This document shows positions 52,033 to 60,892 of a stretch of DNA of 64,000 nt, one piece after another (the first letter of the stretch is position 1; the number at the start of each line of letters is the position of its first letter). The notes under the pieces are model-generated. The model made no database searches. It saw only the letters and a list, made by a program, of their open reading frames with translations, and had not been told where the DNA came from. Position numbers and translations under genes: made by a program. The DNA lies in NCBI GenBank assembly GCA_036267955.1, contig DATAVB010000143.1:12787-76786 (forward strand), written 5' to 3'. The stretch comes from DATAVB01 sp036267955 (GTDB taxonomy: Bacteria; Actinomycetota; Actinomycetes; Mycobacteriales; QHCD01).

Positions 52033-52985
52033 GGCGCTCCCCTTCCGGATTCCGACAGTGGATGGTCGAGGTCTGGTCGATCGGTGACGGTGGCTCCGCT
52101 CCCGAGTCGCTTCGCGCGGTTGATGTCCGCGGCGGACGGAACGGCGGTGCCGGGCAGAGCGCAGGCGGCGGCCGCCCACGCCAGTCCTTCGATCAGGGCC
52201 TTCGGGCCCGCACCACTGCCGGCGAGAAAGCCGGCCAGCAGGGCATCTCCGGCTCCGACGGCGCTGCGCAACATCGGGACGGGCGCCGACCCGTAGAGGA
52301 TGTCGTATCCATCGACGAGAACAGCGCCGTCCGCGCCGAGGCTGGCCAGCACGGCCCCGGCCCCCGCGGCCCGCAACTGCGTGGCGGCGTCCACCACATC
52401 ACGGATAGTCCAGAGTGGACGGTCGACCGCCTCGGCGAGTTCGTGCAGGTTGGGTTTGATGACGCGCGGGCCGCTGGCCAGGCCGGCGCGCAGGGCCGCT
52501 CCACTGGAGTCCAGCGCGACGGGAGCCCGGCAACGTCGTACCAGTTCGGCATAGAAGTCGTCCGGGACGCCCAGCGGGAGACTGCCGCACGCGGCGATCC
52601 AGCTGGCGTCCGCGGCGGCAGCCACCGCGGCATCGAGCAGGGCTCGGCATTCCGCGGTGGTGAGTGCCGGCCCGGGCTCGTTCAATTTGGTGACAGTGCC
52701 GTCGGGCTCGACCACGCTGATGTTGGAGCGGATCGGCTGCGCGATCGGCACCTCGACGAACTCGAAATCCAGCAGCTCGGCGAGGTCACGGCCGGCCGGT
52801 CCACCGAGCGGCAGTACGGCCCGGGTCTGATGGCCGGCGGTGGCCAGGGCACGGGAGACGTTGATGCCCTTGCCGCTCGGGTCGATCGTCGCGGGAGCCG
52901 TGGCCCGCAGCACCGCGCCGCGGCTGAGCGCCGGCACCGCGATGGTGCGGTCCAGGCTGGGATTGGGTGTGACGGTGACGATCAT
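52029..52985 (-). CDS. PfkB-family kinase (1-phosphofructokinase/tagatose-6-phosphate kinase-like)
   Basis: 318-aa ribokinase-family kinase. The N-terminus MIVTVTPNPSLDRTI and GKGINVSRALA match 1-phosphofructokinase/LacC-type enzymes; the catalytic Asp is in SAVGAGDALLAGFL. It phosphorylates a sugar phosphate, suggesting the imported substrate is converted to a ketohexose (or similar) phosphate. Overlaps of 4 bp link it to the DeoR regulator upstream and the binding protein downstream. Confidence 0.93.
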   Translation of the reverse strand: MIVTVTPNPSLDRTIAVPALSRGAVLRATAPATIDPSGKGINVSRALATAGHQTRAVLPLGGPAGRDLAELLDFEFVEVPIAQPIRSNISVVEPDGTVTKLNEPGPALTTAECRALLDAAVAAAADASWIAACGSLPLGVPDDFYAELVRRCRAPVALDSSGAALRAGLASGPRVIKPNLHELAEAVDRPLWTIRDVVDAATQLRAAGAGAVLASLGADGAVLVDGYDILYGSAPVPMLRSAVGAGDALLAGFLAGSGAGPKALIEGLAWAAAACALPGTAVPSAADINRAKRLGSGATVTDRPDLDHPLSESGRGAP

Positions 52986-53743
52986 GCCTGTCGTACCTCG
53001 ACTCCCGCTGTCGTCAGCTCGGTGACGTCCTGGTGGGTGAGCTGGTCGGTGACGACCAGGTCGATGGCGCTGATCGCGCCGTACCCGCAGAGTGTCAGCA
53101 CACCGAGTTTGCTGTGGTCGGCGAGCAGCACGGTGCGACGTCCGATCGACAGCGCCGCGCGCTTGACCGCGGCCTCGGCAACGTCGGGCGTGGTGAGCCC
53201 GCCGCTGACGGAGAAGCCGTTCGTGCCGAGGAACGAGACGTCGACGTGCAGTTCGGCGAGGTCACGCAGTGCCCAGTCGTCCACCGCGGCGAGGGTGCGG
53301 CCACGGACCCGGCCGCCGACGATGAGCACGGTGATCTTCGGCTTGGTCGCCAGACCGAGGGCAATGGACAGTCCGGTGGTGACCACGGTCAGCGACCGGT
53401 TGGCGGGCAGCAGGTCGGCCAGCGCGCCGGGCGTCGAGCCGGCCTCGATGAAGATCGTGCCCTGCTGCGGGATCTCGACGAGGGCGGCCCGGGCGATCCG
53501 TTGTTTCGCCTCGGCCATGATCGCCGACCGTGCGGTGATCTCCGGCTCGAAGGTCACCAGCCGCTCAACCGGGATCGCGCCGCCGTGCGCCCGCCGCAGG
53601 GTGCCGTGCCGGACCAGGACCGAGAGGTCCCGGCGGATCGTCTCCGGCGTCACGTCCAGGTCAGCGGCGAGAGCGGTGACCTCGACCCGGCCGTGGGCGC
53701 GGGCCTGCTGCAGGATCTGCTGCTGACGCTCGGCCGCATACAT
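52982..53743 (-). CDS. DeoR/GlpR-family regulator of the sugar operon
   Basis: 253 aa from ATG 53743 (MYAAERQQQILQQARAHGRVEVTALAADLDVTPETIRRDLSVL), which matches usual DeoR N-termini; ATG 53767 is an alternative. The N-terminal helix-turn-helix is followed by a sugar-phosphate sensor domain (ARAALVEIPQQGTIFIEAGSTPGALADLLP ... SFLGTNGFSVSGGLTTPDVAEAAVK). It is the first gene of the operon, so autoregulation by a sugar phosphate is expected. Confidence 0.93.
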   Translation of the reverse strand: MYAAERQQQILQQARAHGRVEVTALAADLDVTPETIRRDLSVLVRHGTLRRAHGGAIPVERLVTFEPEITARSAIMAEAKQRIARAALVEIPQQGTIFIEAGSTPGALADLLPANRSLTVVTTGLSIALGLATKPKITVLIVGGRVRGRTLAAVDDWALRDLAELHVDVSFLGTNGFSVSGGLTTPDVAEAAVKRAALSIGRRTVLLADHSKLGVLTLCGYGAISAIDLVVTDQLTHQDVTELTTAGVEVRQA

Positions 53744-53901
53744 GTCTGTTTGGCTCCGTTCGTACATTTGAACGGACCTGAGTAAACCCGGTTATGCCCG
53801 ATAGTCAACAGCCGTTACCGACTCGGTACTCGGTTGGTCACGCACCGCATTGGCGCGCGCCCGACCCGGCGGCGCGGGGTGACCGGATCAGACGTCAGCG
53901 A

Positions 53902-54753
53902 TCACTGGGCGGAGCGGCGGTACTCCCTGGGCGTGCAGCCGGTGACCTGGCGGAAGACCCGGGCGAAGTGCTGCCCGGAGCTGAAGCCGGTGTCGATCCC
54001 GATCGCGGTCACCGGCAGATCGCTGGCGGCGAGCAACCGGGCCGCCTGCTCGATCCGCCGTTCGGTCAGGTAGCGGTGCGGCGACATGCCGACCTCGGCG
54101 GTGAACAGCGCGGCCAGGTAGGTGGCGGCCAGCCCGACGTCGGCGGCCAGCCGGCGCAGTGTCCAGCGCCGGGCCGGGTCGCGGTCGATCAGGTCGCGGA
54201 CCCGCATCACCGCTGGGTGCACGCTGCGCAGCGGTACGGGCGCGGACGGCACCAGCAGCCGGGTCACCTCCAGGACCAGCCGGTCGACCGCGAGTTCGAG
54301 TCCGTCGCTGGCGAGGTCGAGCCGGGATGACAGCTCCCGGGTCAGCTCGGCGAACGGGGCCGCGACGCTGTGCGCCTGCCCGCGGTGAATCACCGACGGC
54401 GGCCGGTCCCATCGCCCGGCCAGCGAGCCGTGCCGGCGTACCACCGTGGGAATGTCGATGGCGGCGAAGTAGAAATGGTGGTTGCCGGCCGGCTGGTCGG
54501 CCATCTGATGGACGACTCCCGGTGCCACCGCGAACAGGTGACCCGGCTGCAGCTCGAAGATCCGCCCGTCCGCCCGCCACCGGGACAGGCCGTGCATCTG
54601 CAGGTAGAGCTCCCAGACCGGGTGGCTGTGCTGATCGACCAGAAAACGGGCCGGCGCCCACTGCTCTCCGGCATGGTGCAACCCGCTGGCCGATTCGCCG
54701 ACGGTGGCGTGAAATCCAGCCCGCAGGCCGGGTGGCCGTTGGATTTCGATCAC
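53902..54753 (-). CDS. AraC-family transcriptional regulator (module 3)
   Basis: 283 aa from GTG 54753; the frame stays open to ATG 54834, but that start would overlap the divergent PhyH gene by 11 bp. The N-terminal cupin (DQHSHPVWELYLQMHGLSRWRADGRIFELQPGHLFAVAPGVVHQM) and the C-terminal AraC domain (TLRRLAADVGLAATYLAALFTAEVG, VTAIGIDTGFSSGQHFARVFRQVTG) are clear. Divergent from PhyH module 3. Its start is the least certain of the three AraC genes. Confidence 0.87.
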   Translation of the reverse strand: MIEIQRPPGLRAGFHATVGESASGLHHAGEQWAPARFLVDQHSHPVWELYLQMHGLSRWRADGRIFELQPGHLFAVAPGVVHQMADQPAGNHHFYFAAIDIPTVVRRHGSLAGRWDRPPSVIHRGQAHSVAAPFAELTRELSSRLDLASDGLELAVDRLVLEVTRLLVPSAPVPLRSVHPAVMRVRDLIDRDPARRWTLRRLAADVGLAATYLAALFTAEVGMSPHRYLTERRIEQAARLLAASDLPVTAIGIDTGFSSGQHFARVFRQVTGCTPREYRRSAQ

Positions 54754-54823
54754 CTGTCGATCGTGTCCGAACTCCTGCACATCGGGCAAGCAGGATGCCG
54801 GTTGCGGCCCTACCGTCGGCCCT

Positions 54824-55663
54824 ATGGCTGTCATTGATCAGGCTGGCGTGGCCGACGAGAACCTGTTGCCGAGCGCGGCCGACCTCGCGTCCTACCGGGA
54901 GCACGGCTTCTGGATCTCCCCGATCATCCTGCCGCCCGAGGTGGTCGACGCGGCGGAGCGGGGCATGGAGCGCTTCTACGCCGGCGATCTGGACAGCGAG
55001 GATCTCCCGGTCGGTGGCTGGAAGCCGGACGACGGCAATGTGTTGCGGAAGAACGACTACGCCTCGCTGCGGGTCAACGAGCTCGCCGCGCTCGTCCGCT
55101 ATCCGATGATCGGCGCGACCGCGGCCCGGCTCGCCGGCGCCGACTCGATCCGGCTCTGGCACGACCAGCTGCTCTACAAGCCGGTCGACGCGGAGGGAGT
55201 GCCGGCGAATGTCGGCTGGCACACCGACCGGCAGTACTGGCAGACCTGTTCCTCGACGGAGATGCTCACCGCGTGGGTCGGATTCCACGACGTGGACGAG
55301 GCGAACGGTGCGGTGTCCTTTCTGGACGGCAGCAACCAATGGGAGGTGACGGGGCTGAATTTCTTCTCCCAGGACCTCGCCGGGCTGCAGGCCGAGGTGG
55401 AACGGCAGGGAGTTCCGTTCCAGCCGCGGCCGGCCCGGATGAAGCGCGGCCAGGTGAGTTTTCACAATTGCCGTACGGTGCACGGCAGCGGCCCGAACCA
55501 CGGCACGGCGCCGCGGCGCGGAATAGCGATCCATCTGCAACCAGGCGACAATCACTGGGTCGAGAGCGATGCCCGGCACACCAACGACACCCTGACCCGC
55601 AAGGTGGACGGGCACCCGGACTACACCGACCCGGCGTTCTGCCCGGTGCTGTATCCGGGCTGA
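54824..55663 (+). CDS. PhyH-family Fe(II)/2-oxoglutarate dioxygenase (module 3)
   Basis: 279-aa phytanoyl-CoA dioxygenase superfamily enzyme. Iron ligands His133 and Asp135 are in GWHTDRQYW, distal His220 is in RTVHGSGPN, and Arg231/232 (APRRGIAIH) binds 2-oxoglutarate. It resembles module 1 more than module 2 at these motifs (WH-D-x-YW and H-x2-x-PN). Substrate unknown; a hydroxylated small molecule linked to the neighbouring sugar operon is possible but unproven. Divergent from AraC module 3. Confidence 0.9.
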   Translation: MAVIDQAGVADENLLPSAADLASYREHGFWISPIILPPEVVDAAERGMERFYAGDLDSEDLPVGGWKPDDGNVLRKNDYASLRVNELAALVRYPMIGATAARLAGADSIRLWHDQLLYKPVDAEGVPANVGWHTDRQYWQTCSSTEMLTAWVGFHDVDEANGAVSFLDGSNQWEVTGLNFFSQDLAGLQAEVERQGVPFQPRPARMKRGQVSFHNCRTVHGSGPNHGTAPRRGIAIHLQPGDNHWVESDARHTNDTLTRKVDGHPDYTDPAFCPVLYPG

Positions 55664-55681
55664 AAAATCCGCGCCGCAGCG

Positions 55682-55885
55682 TCAGTCCATTTCCGGAAGT
55701 AATGCCCAGCAGGCGAGATAGGCGACAGCGGCGAGGCCGAAGCTGACGAACGCGCCCAGCACGGCGACAATTCGTACGATGTTGGGGTCGATGCGCAGCT
55801 CGCGGGCGACGCCGGCACATACGCCGCCGACCATGCGGTTGGAGCGGCTGCGGCGGAATCGGGTTTCCTGAAGATTCATGGTCAT
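55682..55885 (-). CDS. PspC-domain small membrane protein
   Basis: 67-aa PspC-family protein: a basic N-terminus (RFRRSRSNRMVGGVCAGVARELRIDPNIVRI) followed by one transmembrane helix (VLGAFVSFGLAAVAYLACWALL). PspC proteins belong to envelope-stress (phage-shock) responses. ATG 55885 or 55879 could be the start; neither has a clear ribosome binding site. Convergent with the PhyH gene, 18 bp between stops. Confidence 0.9.
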   Translation of the reverse strand: MTMNLQETRFRRSRSNRMVGGVCAGVARELRIDPNIVRIVAVLGAFVSFGLAAVAYLACWALLPEMD

Positions 55886-55955
55886 GACTCACAGCATGGC
55901 CACGAAAAAGCGCTGCGGCATCGGGGTTTCACCCGATATTGACCCCGAGCTGGCG

Positions 55956-57215
55956 TCAGTGGTCCCGGCGCAGGCCCAGCTGGAAATCGCGCAGATAGCG
56001 GCTGCGGAATCCGGCCTCGCAATAGGCGAGGTAGAACTCCCACATTTTGATGAAGGTCTGGTCGAAGCCCAGACTCAGCACCTTGTCGGTCTGCGCCAGA
56101 AAACGGGTCCGCCATTCCTGCAGCGTCTGGGCGTAATCGGAGCTCAGGTCGCGCCGCTCGATGACCCGCAGCGCGGTGTGGCTGCGTACCTGCTGTTCGA
56201 TCAGCCGGAAGGACGGCAACAACCCGCCCGGGAAAATATATTTATGGATCCAGGTATAGGAATTCCGGGACGCGACCATGCGGTGGTGCGGCATCGTGAT
56301 CGCCTGCAGACCGATCCAGCCGCCCGGCTTGAGCAGCCGATCCAGGGCGCGGAAATAGGCCGGCAGATACCGTTCACCGACCGCCTCGATCATCTCCACG
56401 CTGGCGATCGCGTCGTACCGACCCTGGGCCTCGCGGTAGTCATGGATCACGACCCGAACGCGGTCGGCGACCCCGGCCGCGGCGATGCGCTCCTCGGCCA
56501 GCGCCTTCTGCTCCTCGGACAGCGTCAGCGAGGTGACCCGGGCGCCGCGTTCCACCGCGGCCCGGATGGCGAGTGATCCCCAGCCGGTGCCGATTTCCAG
56601 CAGGTGGGTGTCCGGCCCGACCCGGGCCATGTCCAGGATCCCGTCGATCTTGCGTACCTGCGCCTGTTCCAGGGTTTCGCCCGGGCCGTACCAGGCCGCC
56701 GAGTACGTCATGCTCTCGTCGAGGAACAGCGCGAACAGGTCGTTGGACAGGTCGTAGTGCCGCTGGATGTTGGTCTTCGCCCCGGCGAGGGTGTTCTCCT
56801 CCTCGGTCGGGCGGCGCTGATCGTAGAACCGGCGCAACGACTGCAGAATGGGCGGCACCAGCGTGGTGATCTGCTCGGCGAACACGGTCAGCACACCGGC
56901 CAGGTCGTCGGCGGTCCAGGATCCGGTCATGTACGACTCGCCGAAGCCGACCTTGCCGTCGGCGCCCAGCCGGGCGAAGAACTCCTTGGCGTTGTGGATC
57001 CGCATCACTGGCGACCGGGCGCCGCCGTGGCCCAGGACCCGACCGTCCGGCAGCGTGGCGCGCAGCTTGAGCCGGCTGACCGCCCGGCCGAAGATGGCCC
57101 GGGCGATCGCCGCCCGGGTGCCGGCCGGCGGCGGGCTGGCCAGACCGGGCCAGCGCTGCTGCGCCGGGGACGGAATCTCGTAACGACGACTGCGTTCGGC
57201 TGCCGGCGAGCTCAC
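55956..57215 (-). CDS. Cyclopropane-fatty-acid-synthase-like SAM methyltransferase
   Basis: 419-aa methyltransferase of the CFA synthase/mycolic-acid-methylase family, which adds a methyl or methylene group to unsaturated acyl chains of membrane lipids. GTG 57215 has GGGAGG 5 bp upstream. The N-terminal domain (FFARLGADGKVGFGESYMTGSW) precedes the SAM fold: HYDLSNDLFALFLDESMTYSAAWY, LLEIGTGWGSLAIRAA (SAM motif I), SVEMIEAVGERYLPAYF and QAITMPHHRM. This longer form with an N-terminal extension is typical of actinobacterial CFA-like enzymes. Confidence 0.92.
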   Translation of the reverse strand: MSSPAAERSRRYEIPSPAQQRWPGLASPPPAGTRAAIARAIFGRAVSRLKLRATLPDGRVLGHGGARSPVMRIHNAKEFFARLGADGKVGFGESYMTGSWTADDLAGVLTVFAEQITTLVPPILQSLRRFYDQRRPTEEENTLAGAKTNIQRHYDLSNDLFALFLDESMTYSAAWYGPGETLEQAQVRKIDGILDMARVGPDTHLLEIGTGWGSLAIRAAVERGARVTSLTLSEEQKALAEERIAAAGVADRVRVVIHDYREAQGRYDAIASVEMIEAVGERYLPAYFRALDRLLKPGGWIGLQAITMPHHRMVASRNSYTWIHKYIFPGGLLPSFRLIEQQVRSHTALRVIERRDLSSDYAQTLQEWRTRFLAQTDKVLSLGFDQTFIKMWEFYLAYCEAGFRSRYLRDFQLGLRRDH

Positions 57216-57413
57216 GTTGCCTCCCGAGTTCCAACTGGCGTTGCGCACGCGGATGCATCCGTCATTACACACTGTATTTCCCGGCGCAGACCGCATGTCC
57301 GGACAATCAACGATCGGCGCACGGGACGCCATTCCTTGTTACCTGATCATGGTCCCGATCGGAAAGCGTGTTCGTACGTGAGATAGCACCCACTGCCGAT
57401 GAGTCAGCGCCAG

Positions 57414-58100
57414 TCAGCCGCCGCCGGATGCCAGTGGGATCCGCAGCCCACCCGCGGCGTAGCCGGCCGCGATCGCCGGGTCGAGTGGCTCGATTCCCGC
57501 CGTACCGGCCACGAACCGCCGGACCAGGTGATGCCAGTCGCCGGCCCGGCGCAGCATCCCGTGCCCGTCGCCGTGCACCTCGAACCGGCAGACCCGGTCC
57601 GAGACGGTCCGGGCCTGCGTGGCGTACGCCAGGGACAGCGCCGGGTCGGTGACCCGTTCCCGGTCGCCGTGCGCGATCAGCACCGCCCGGCCGGCCAATT
57701 GGGCCACCGGGTCGTCGCCGGTCAGCCAGGGCGCGAGCGCGGCGACCCCGGTGACCGCGGAATGGCCCGCCACCCGCAGCGCCGCGCGCCCGCCCATCGA
57801 ATGACCGACCAGCACGACCGGGACCTCGGGAAAGCGGGCCGCTACCGAGTCCAGAGCCTCGATGGCGTCGGCGACCGGGTGCGCTGCGTCGCCGTTCCAG
57901 CCCCGGTACCGGTAGTGCAGGAAGCCGACGGCCAGACCCTCGACCGACCGGAGGGTCCGTACGAACGGCCACATCCGCACCGCCGCGAGCCGCCACGGGC
58001 GGGCCGGGTCGAGGCTCTTGGCCCGGCCGCCGTGCAGCACGAGCGCGACCGCCCGTACCGGTGCGGCCGGGAGATGCAGGGTCAGCCGGTCGTCCGCCAT
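57414..58100 (-). CDS. Alpha/beta hydrolase
   Basis: 228-aa alpha/beta-hydrolase-fold protein. The oxyanion region is VLHGGRAKSLD, the nucleophile elbow is GHSMGGRAALRV, the acid is in AHGDRERVTDP, and the catalytic His is in GDGHGMLRR. No signal peptide, so it acts in the cytoplasm; the substrate is unknown. A single gene, 48 bp upstream of the first DUF1906 stop on the same strand. Confidence 0.9.
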   Translation of the reverse strand: MADDRLTLHLPAAPVRAVALVLHGGRAKSLDPARPWRLAAVRMWPFVRTLRSVEGLAVGFLHYRYRGWNGDAAHPVADAIEALDSVAARFPEVPVVLVGHSMGGRAALRVAGHSAVTGVAALAPWLTGDDPVAQLAGRAVLIAHGDRERVTDPALSLAYATQARTVSDRVCRFEVHGDGHGMLRRAGDWHHLVRRFVAGTAGIEPLDPAIAAGYAAGGLRIPLASGGG

Positions 58101-58148
58101 GGCTCGACGGTATCCGGCCCGCTTGGCTGGACGGCCTATCTGCCCAGC

Positions 58149-59306
58149 TCAGCCGACCGGACCGTCGACCTCGTCGGTGTCGATCTCCAGCGTGACGCCG
58201 GCGTACCGGACCTTGTGCGATCCCTTGTACTGGTGGATCCGCTGGTGATTGGTCCAGAAGGTGTCCGGGACGACCGGGTCGCCGAAGACGGTCGCCTTGT
58301 TGTTCCAGCGCCCGATCCAGATGACGTCCGGGTTATGGAAGCCGTCGTTGTGATGCATCACGATGCTCGACCAACTGCTGGTGTAGAGCCCGGCGCGGAA
58401 CCCGGACAGGTGCAGCCGGTAGACCCAGGCGTTGACGAACGACAGCACCGCCTCGCGGCAGGCGACGTCGCCGGAGTAGCCCTCCATGTCGAGATAGACC
58501 GGGTTGCCCTTGCCGAAGCCGAACTTCGCCAGATTGCTCAGGGCGTTGCGGGCCGCGTCCAGGCCCTGCTCGGACGCCTGTCCCGGGGTGATCGGGGTGC
58601 CGATGTGCGAGCACGGCGCCTGCCGCCCGACGTACGTCGGGATGAAGCGGTAGCCGTAGCTGCGGACCGCCCGCACCCACGGTGCCGAGAGGTTTCCGTA
58701 CGCGCAGCCGCGGTTGAGACCGCCGATGTAGATCCCGATCGCCTGGTACGGGGCCACCGTGGTGCTCCAGCGCTGCAGCGCCTCCCGGGACGGCGCGGCG
58801 CAGGCGTCGAAGGCGGCGCCCTGCAGCGTGGTCGGTGTGCTCGGCTTGGTTGTGGTTCCCGTTTTGGGGGCCGCCGGTCGGGGTGGTGTGCTGGCCGCGC
58901 GAGGCAGCAACCGGCGGGCGGCGGCGGCGCCGGCGGCACCGTACGAGGCGGTGACCAGGGCCTGACCCTGGGTCGCCTGCACCGCGTCGGGCTCGGCCTG
59001 GACCACGCCGCCTCGGTACGGCTGGACGAGCAGCGTCTCGGTGCGCCCGACCAGGTGGGCCGGGCAGGCCTGGTTGGCGCCGGGAGTGCCGAGATAGACG
59101 GCATGCCGATCCAGGCGTACGCAGCGGGTCGGGTCCTTGGCCAGGTCGTAGACCGGCCAGCCGCGGGGCACCGAGATCGTCGTGCCGTGGTAACTGATCG
59201 TGCTGCTGCCGGCCGGCGGGGCGCCAACGGCGGCGGTGAGCGAGGTGAGGATCAGGGCGGGGACAGCGGAGGCGGCGGCGATGGCCGCGCGAACTCCAGA
59301 ACGCAT
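58149..59306 (-). CDS. Secreted DUF1906 (Rv2525c-like glycoside-hydrolase-like) protein, copy A
   Basis: 385 aa from ATG 59306 (GAGGAG 7 bp upstream). A signal peptide (MRSGVRAAIAAASAVPALIL...) precedes an N-terminal domain (about 35-110: SYHGTTISVPRGWPVYDL ... CPAHLVGRTETLLVQPY), a Thr/Pro linker, and a DUF1906 TIM-barrel domain (about 165-385: FDACAAPSREALQRWSTTVAPYQAIGIYIGG ... NPVYLDMEGYSGD with a candidate catalytic Asp/Glu pair). The Tat-exported Rv2525c homologue acts at the cell wall. It lies in tandem with the paralog at 59425 and shares its architecture. Confidence 0.88.
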   Translation of the reverse strand: MRSGVRAAIAAASAVPALILTSLTAAVGAPPAGSSTISYHGTTISVPRGWPVYDLAKDPTRCVRLDRHAVYLGTPGANQACPAHLVGRTETLLVQPYRGGVVQAEPDAVQATQGQALVTASYGAAGAAAARRLLPRAASTPPRPAAPKTGTTTKPSTPTTLQGAAFDACAAPSREALQRWSTTVAPYQAIGIYIGGLNRGCAYGNLSAPWVRAVRSYGYRFIPTYVGRQAPCSHIGTPITPGQASEQGLDAARNALSNLAKFGFGKGNPVYLDMEGYSGDVACREAVLSFVNAWVYRLHLSGFRAGLYTSSWSSIVMHHNDGFHNPDVIWIGRWNNKATVFGDPVVPDTFWTNHQRIHQYKGSHKVRYAGVTLEIDTDEVDGPVG

Positions 59307-59358
59307 GAACGAACTCCTCATAGGGGCGAATGCGCGGGATCCCGTGAATTGTGACCTA

Positions 59359-59396
59359 TGTGGACAGATGACTGTGGACAGACACTTGTGGACAGA
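59359..59396. repeat. Three 14-bp direct repeats of TGTGGACAGA
   Basis: TGTGGACAGA starts at 59359, 59373 and 59387, a regular 14-bp period, about 50 bp upstream of the copy A start. The complement CTGTCCACA differs by one base from the DnaA box TTGTCCACA. It may be a protein binding site, but the spacing and location do not show an origin. Confidence 0.75.
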
Positions 59397-59424
59397 TATG
59401 TGATGTGGTCGGGTGACCGCTGGA

Positions 59425-60651
59425 TCAGGCGACTGGGCCGTCTACGTAGTCGGTGTCGATGTTGATGGTGACGCCGCCGTGCTTCTGGTCGTGCGGGCCG
59501 CGGTACTGGTGCAGCCGGCGGTGCGGCGCCCAGGCGCTGTCCGGCACGACCGGGTCGCCGTACACCGAGGCCTCGCCGTTCCAGCGGCCGATCCAGACGG
59601 CGTCCGGATCGTGGAAGTCCGCCGCCCGGTAGCGGTTCAACAGGTCGGCGAAGTTGCTGGTGTAGACGCCCGCCACGTAGCCGGACGAGTGCAGCCGGCT
59701 CACCCAGCCGTCGACGAAACGCAGCACGCTGCGCCCGCAACTCGAGTCCCCCTCGTACTGCTCGAGGTCGAGGTAAATCGGATCGCCCTTGCCGAGGCCG
59801 AGCCGCTGCATGTCGTGCACGGCGTCCGCGGCCGCGTTCCGCCCGTCGGTCCCGGCCAGGCCCGGATTGGTGTTGATCGCGGTGCCGATGCTGGCGCATG
59901 AGGCCTGCCGCCCGACGTAGGTGGGGATCAGGTGGTAGCCGTAGCTCTTGATGACCGAAACCCAGGAGGAGGTCAGGTTGCCGTCGGCGCAGGCCCGGTT
60001 GATCCCCCCGATGTAGATCGCGACGCTGCTGAACTGGGCCGTGCTCCAGGCCTTCATCGACGCCTTTGACGGGGCCGCGCAGGTGTCGAAACCGGAGCCG
60101 CTGCCGGTGACTGCCGCCGGGGTGACCGTGCCTGGAGCGGCCACGGCGGGTCGGGGTGTCGGCGCGGCTGCCTGGACGGCCGTGCCGCCCATCGCGGCGG
60201 TCGCCGATACGGTCCCGCCGGAGCCGTAGGAGGCGGTGATGAGTACCCGGCCGTTGGCCGACACGGCCTGGGTGCTGCCGGAGTCGGTGTCGGCGGGGGT
60301 GACCGCGGCCTGGTCGTCGTACGGCTCGACCAGCAGTGCCGTGGTGCGGCCGACCAGGTGCGCCGGGCAGCGTTGGTCCGGCCCGGGGTGGCCCAGGTAC
60401 ACGGCGTGCTGGTCGAACCGGACGCATCGGGTCGGGTCGGCGGTCAGGTTGTAGACCGGCCAGGATGTCGGGACCGCGATGGTGGCGCCGTCGTAGACGA
60501 TGCTGCCAGCCGGGGAATCCGTTGTGGTTGCTGAGTTGGCGGCGGATGGGCTGGCGCCAGTGAATGTGCCAGTGAATGTGCCAGTGAGTGTGCCGGTCAA
60601 TGTGCCGGTGAGCAGGACGGCGACAACGGCTCTGGCGGTGACGGCGCGCAT
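59425..60651 (-). CDS. Secreted DUF1906 (Rv2525c-like) protein, copy B
   Basis: 408-aa paralog of copy A with the same layout: signal peptide, N-terminal domain (YDGATIAVPTSWPVYNL ... CPAHLVGRTTALLVEPY), linker, and DUF1906 barrel (FDTCAAPSKASMKAWST ... DPIYLDLEQYEGD). ATG 60651 has GAAAGG 6 bp upstream. The signal peptide contains five TGT(L/F) units from a 12-bp tandem repeat at about 60553-60612, unusual in a signal sequence. Downstream, 118 bp separate it from copy A, including the TGTGGACAGA repeats. A gene duplication is the likely origin of the pair. Confidence 0.88.
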   Translation of the reverse strand: MRAVTARAVVAVLLTGTLTGTLTGTFTGTFTGASPSAANSATTTDSPAGSIVYDGATIAVPTSWPVYNLTADPTRCVRFDQHAVYLGHPGPDQRCPAHLVGRTTALLVEPYDDQAAVTPADTDSGSTQAVSANGRVLITASYGSGGTVSATAAMGGTAVQAAAPTPRPAVAAPGTVTPAAVTGSGSGFDTCAAPSKASMKAWSTAQFSSVAIYIGGINRACADGNLTSSWVSVIKSYGYHLIPTYVGRQASCASIGTAINTNPGLAGTDGRNAAADAVHDMQRLGLGKGDPIYLDLEQYEGDSSCGRSVLRFVDGWVSRLHSSGYVAGVYTSNFADLLNRYRAADFHDPDAVWIGRWNGEASVYGDPVVPDSAWAPHRRLHQYRGPHDQKHGGVTINIDTDYVDGPVA

Positions 60652-60892
60652 CTATGGCCTTTCGGTCGAGATATCGCTGGCACGGCGTACTGAACCCCAC
60701 CACCGTTCTAACTGTTTTCGACCTGAAAGTCGACTTATCCGATAAAACTCCGGCACACTTGTGCGGCCTTACTGTATTTAGCCGGGATGGCATGATTCGT
60801 TACTTTAATCCGATATTGCTGCTCATCTCACCGAATTGTTTCGGCCTCCGCAGACCGCCCGATGGCCCCTGCCCGCGAGCTAGGCTCGACCC

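Noticed and set aside
59359..59396. Origin of replication (oriC) from DnaA-box-like repeats
   Set aside because: Only three imperfect boxes with uniform 14-bp spacing, and no dnaA, dnaN, gyrB or AT-rich unwinding element is present.
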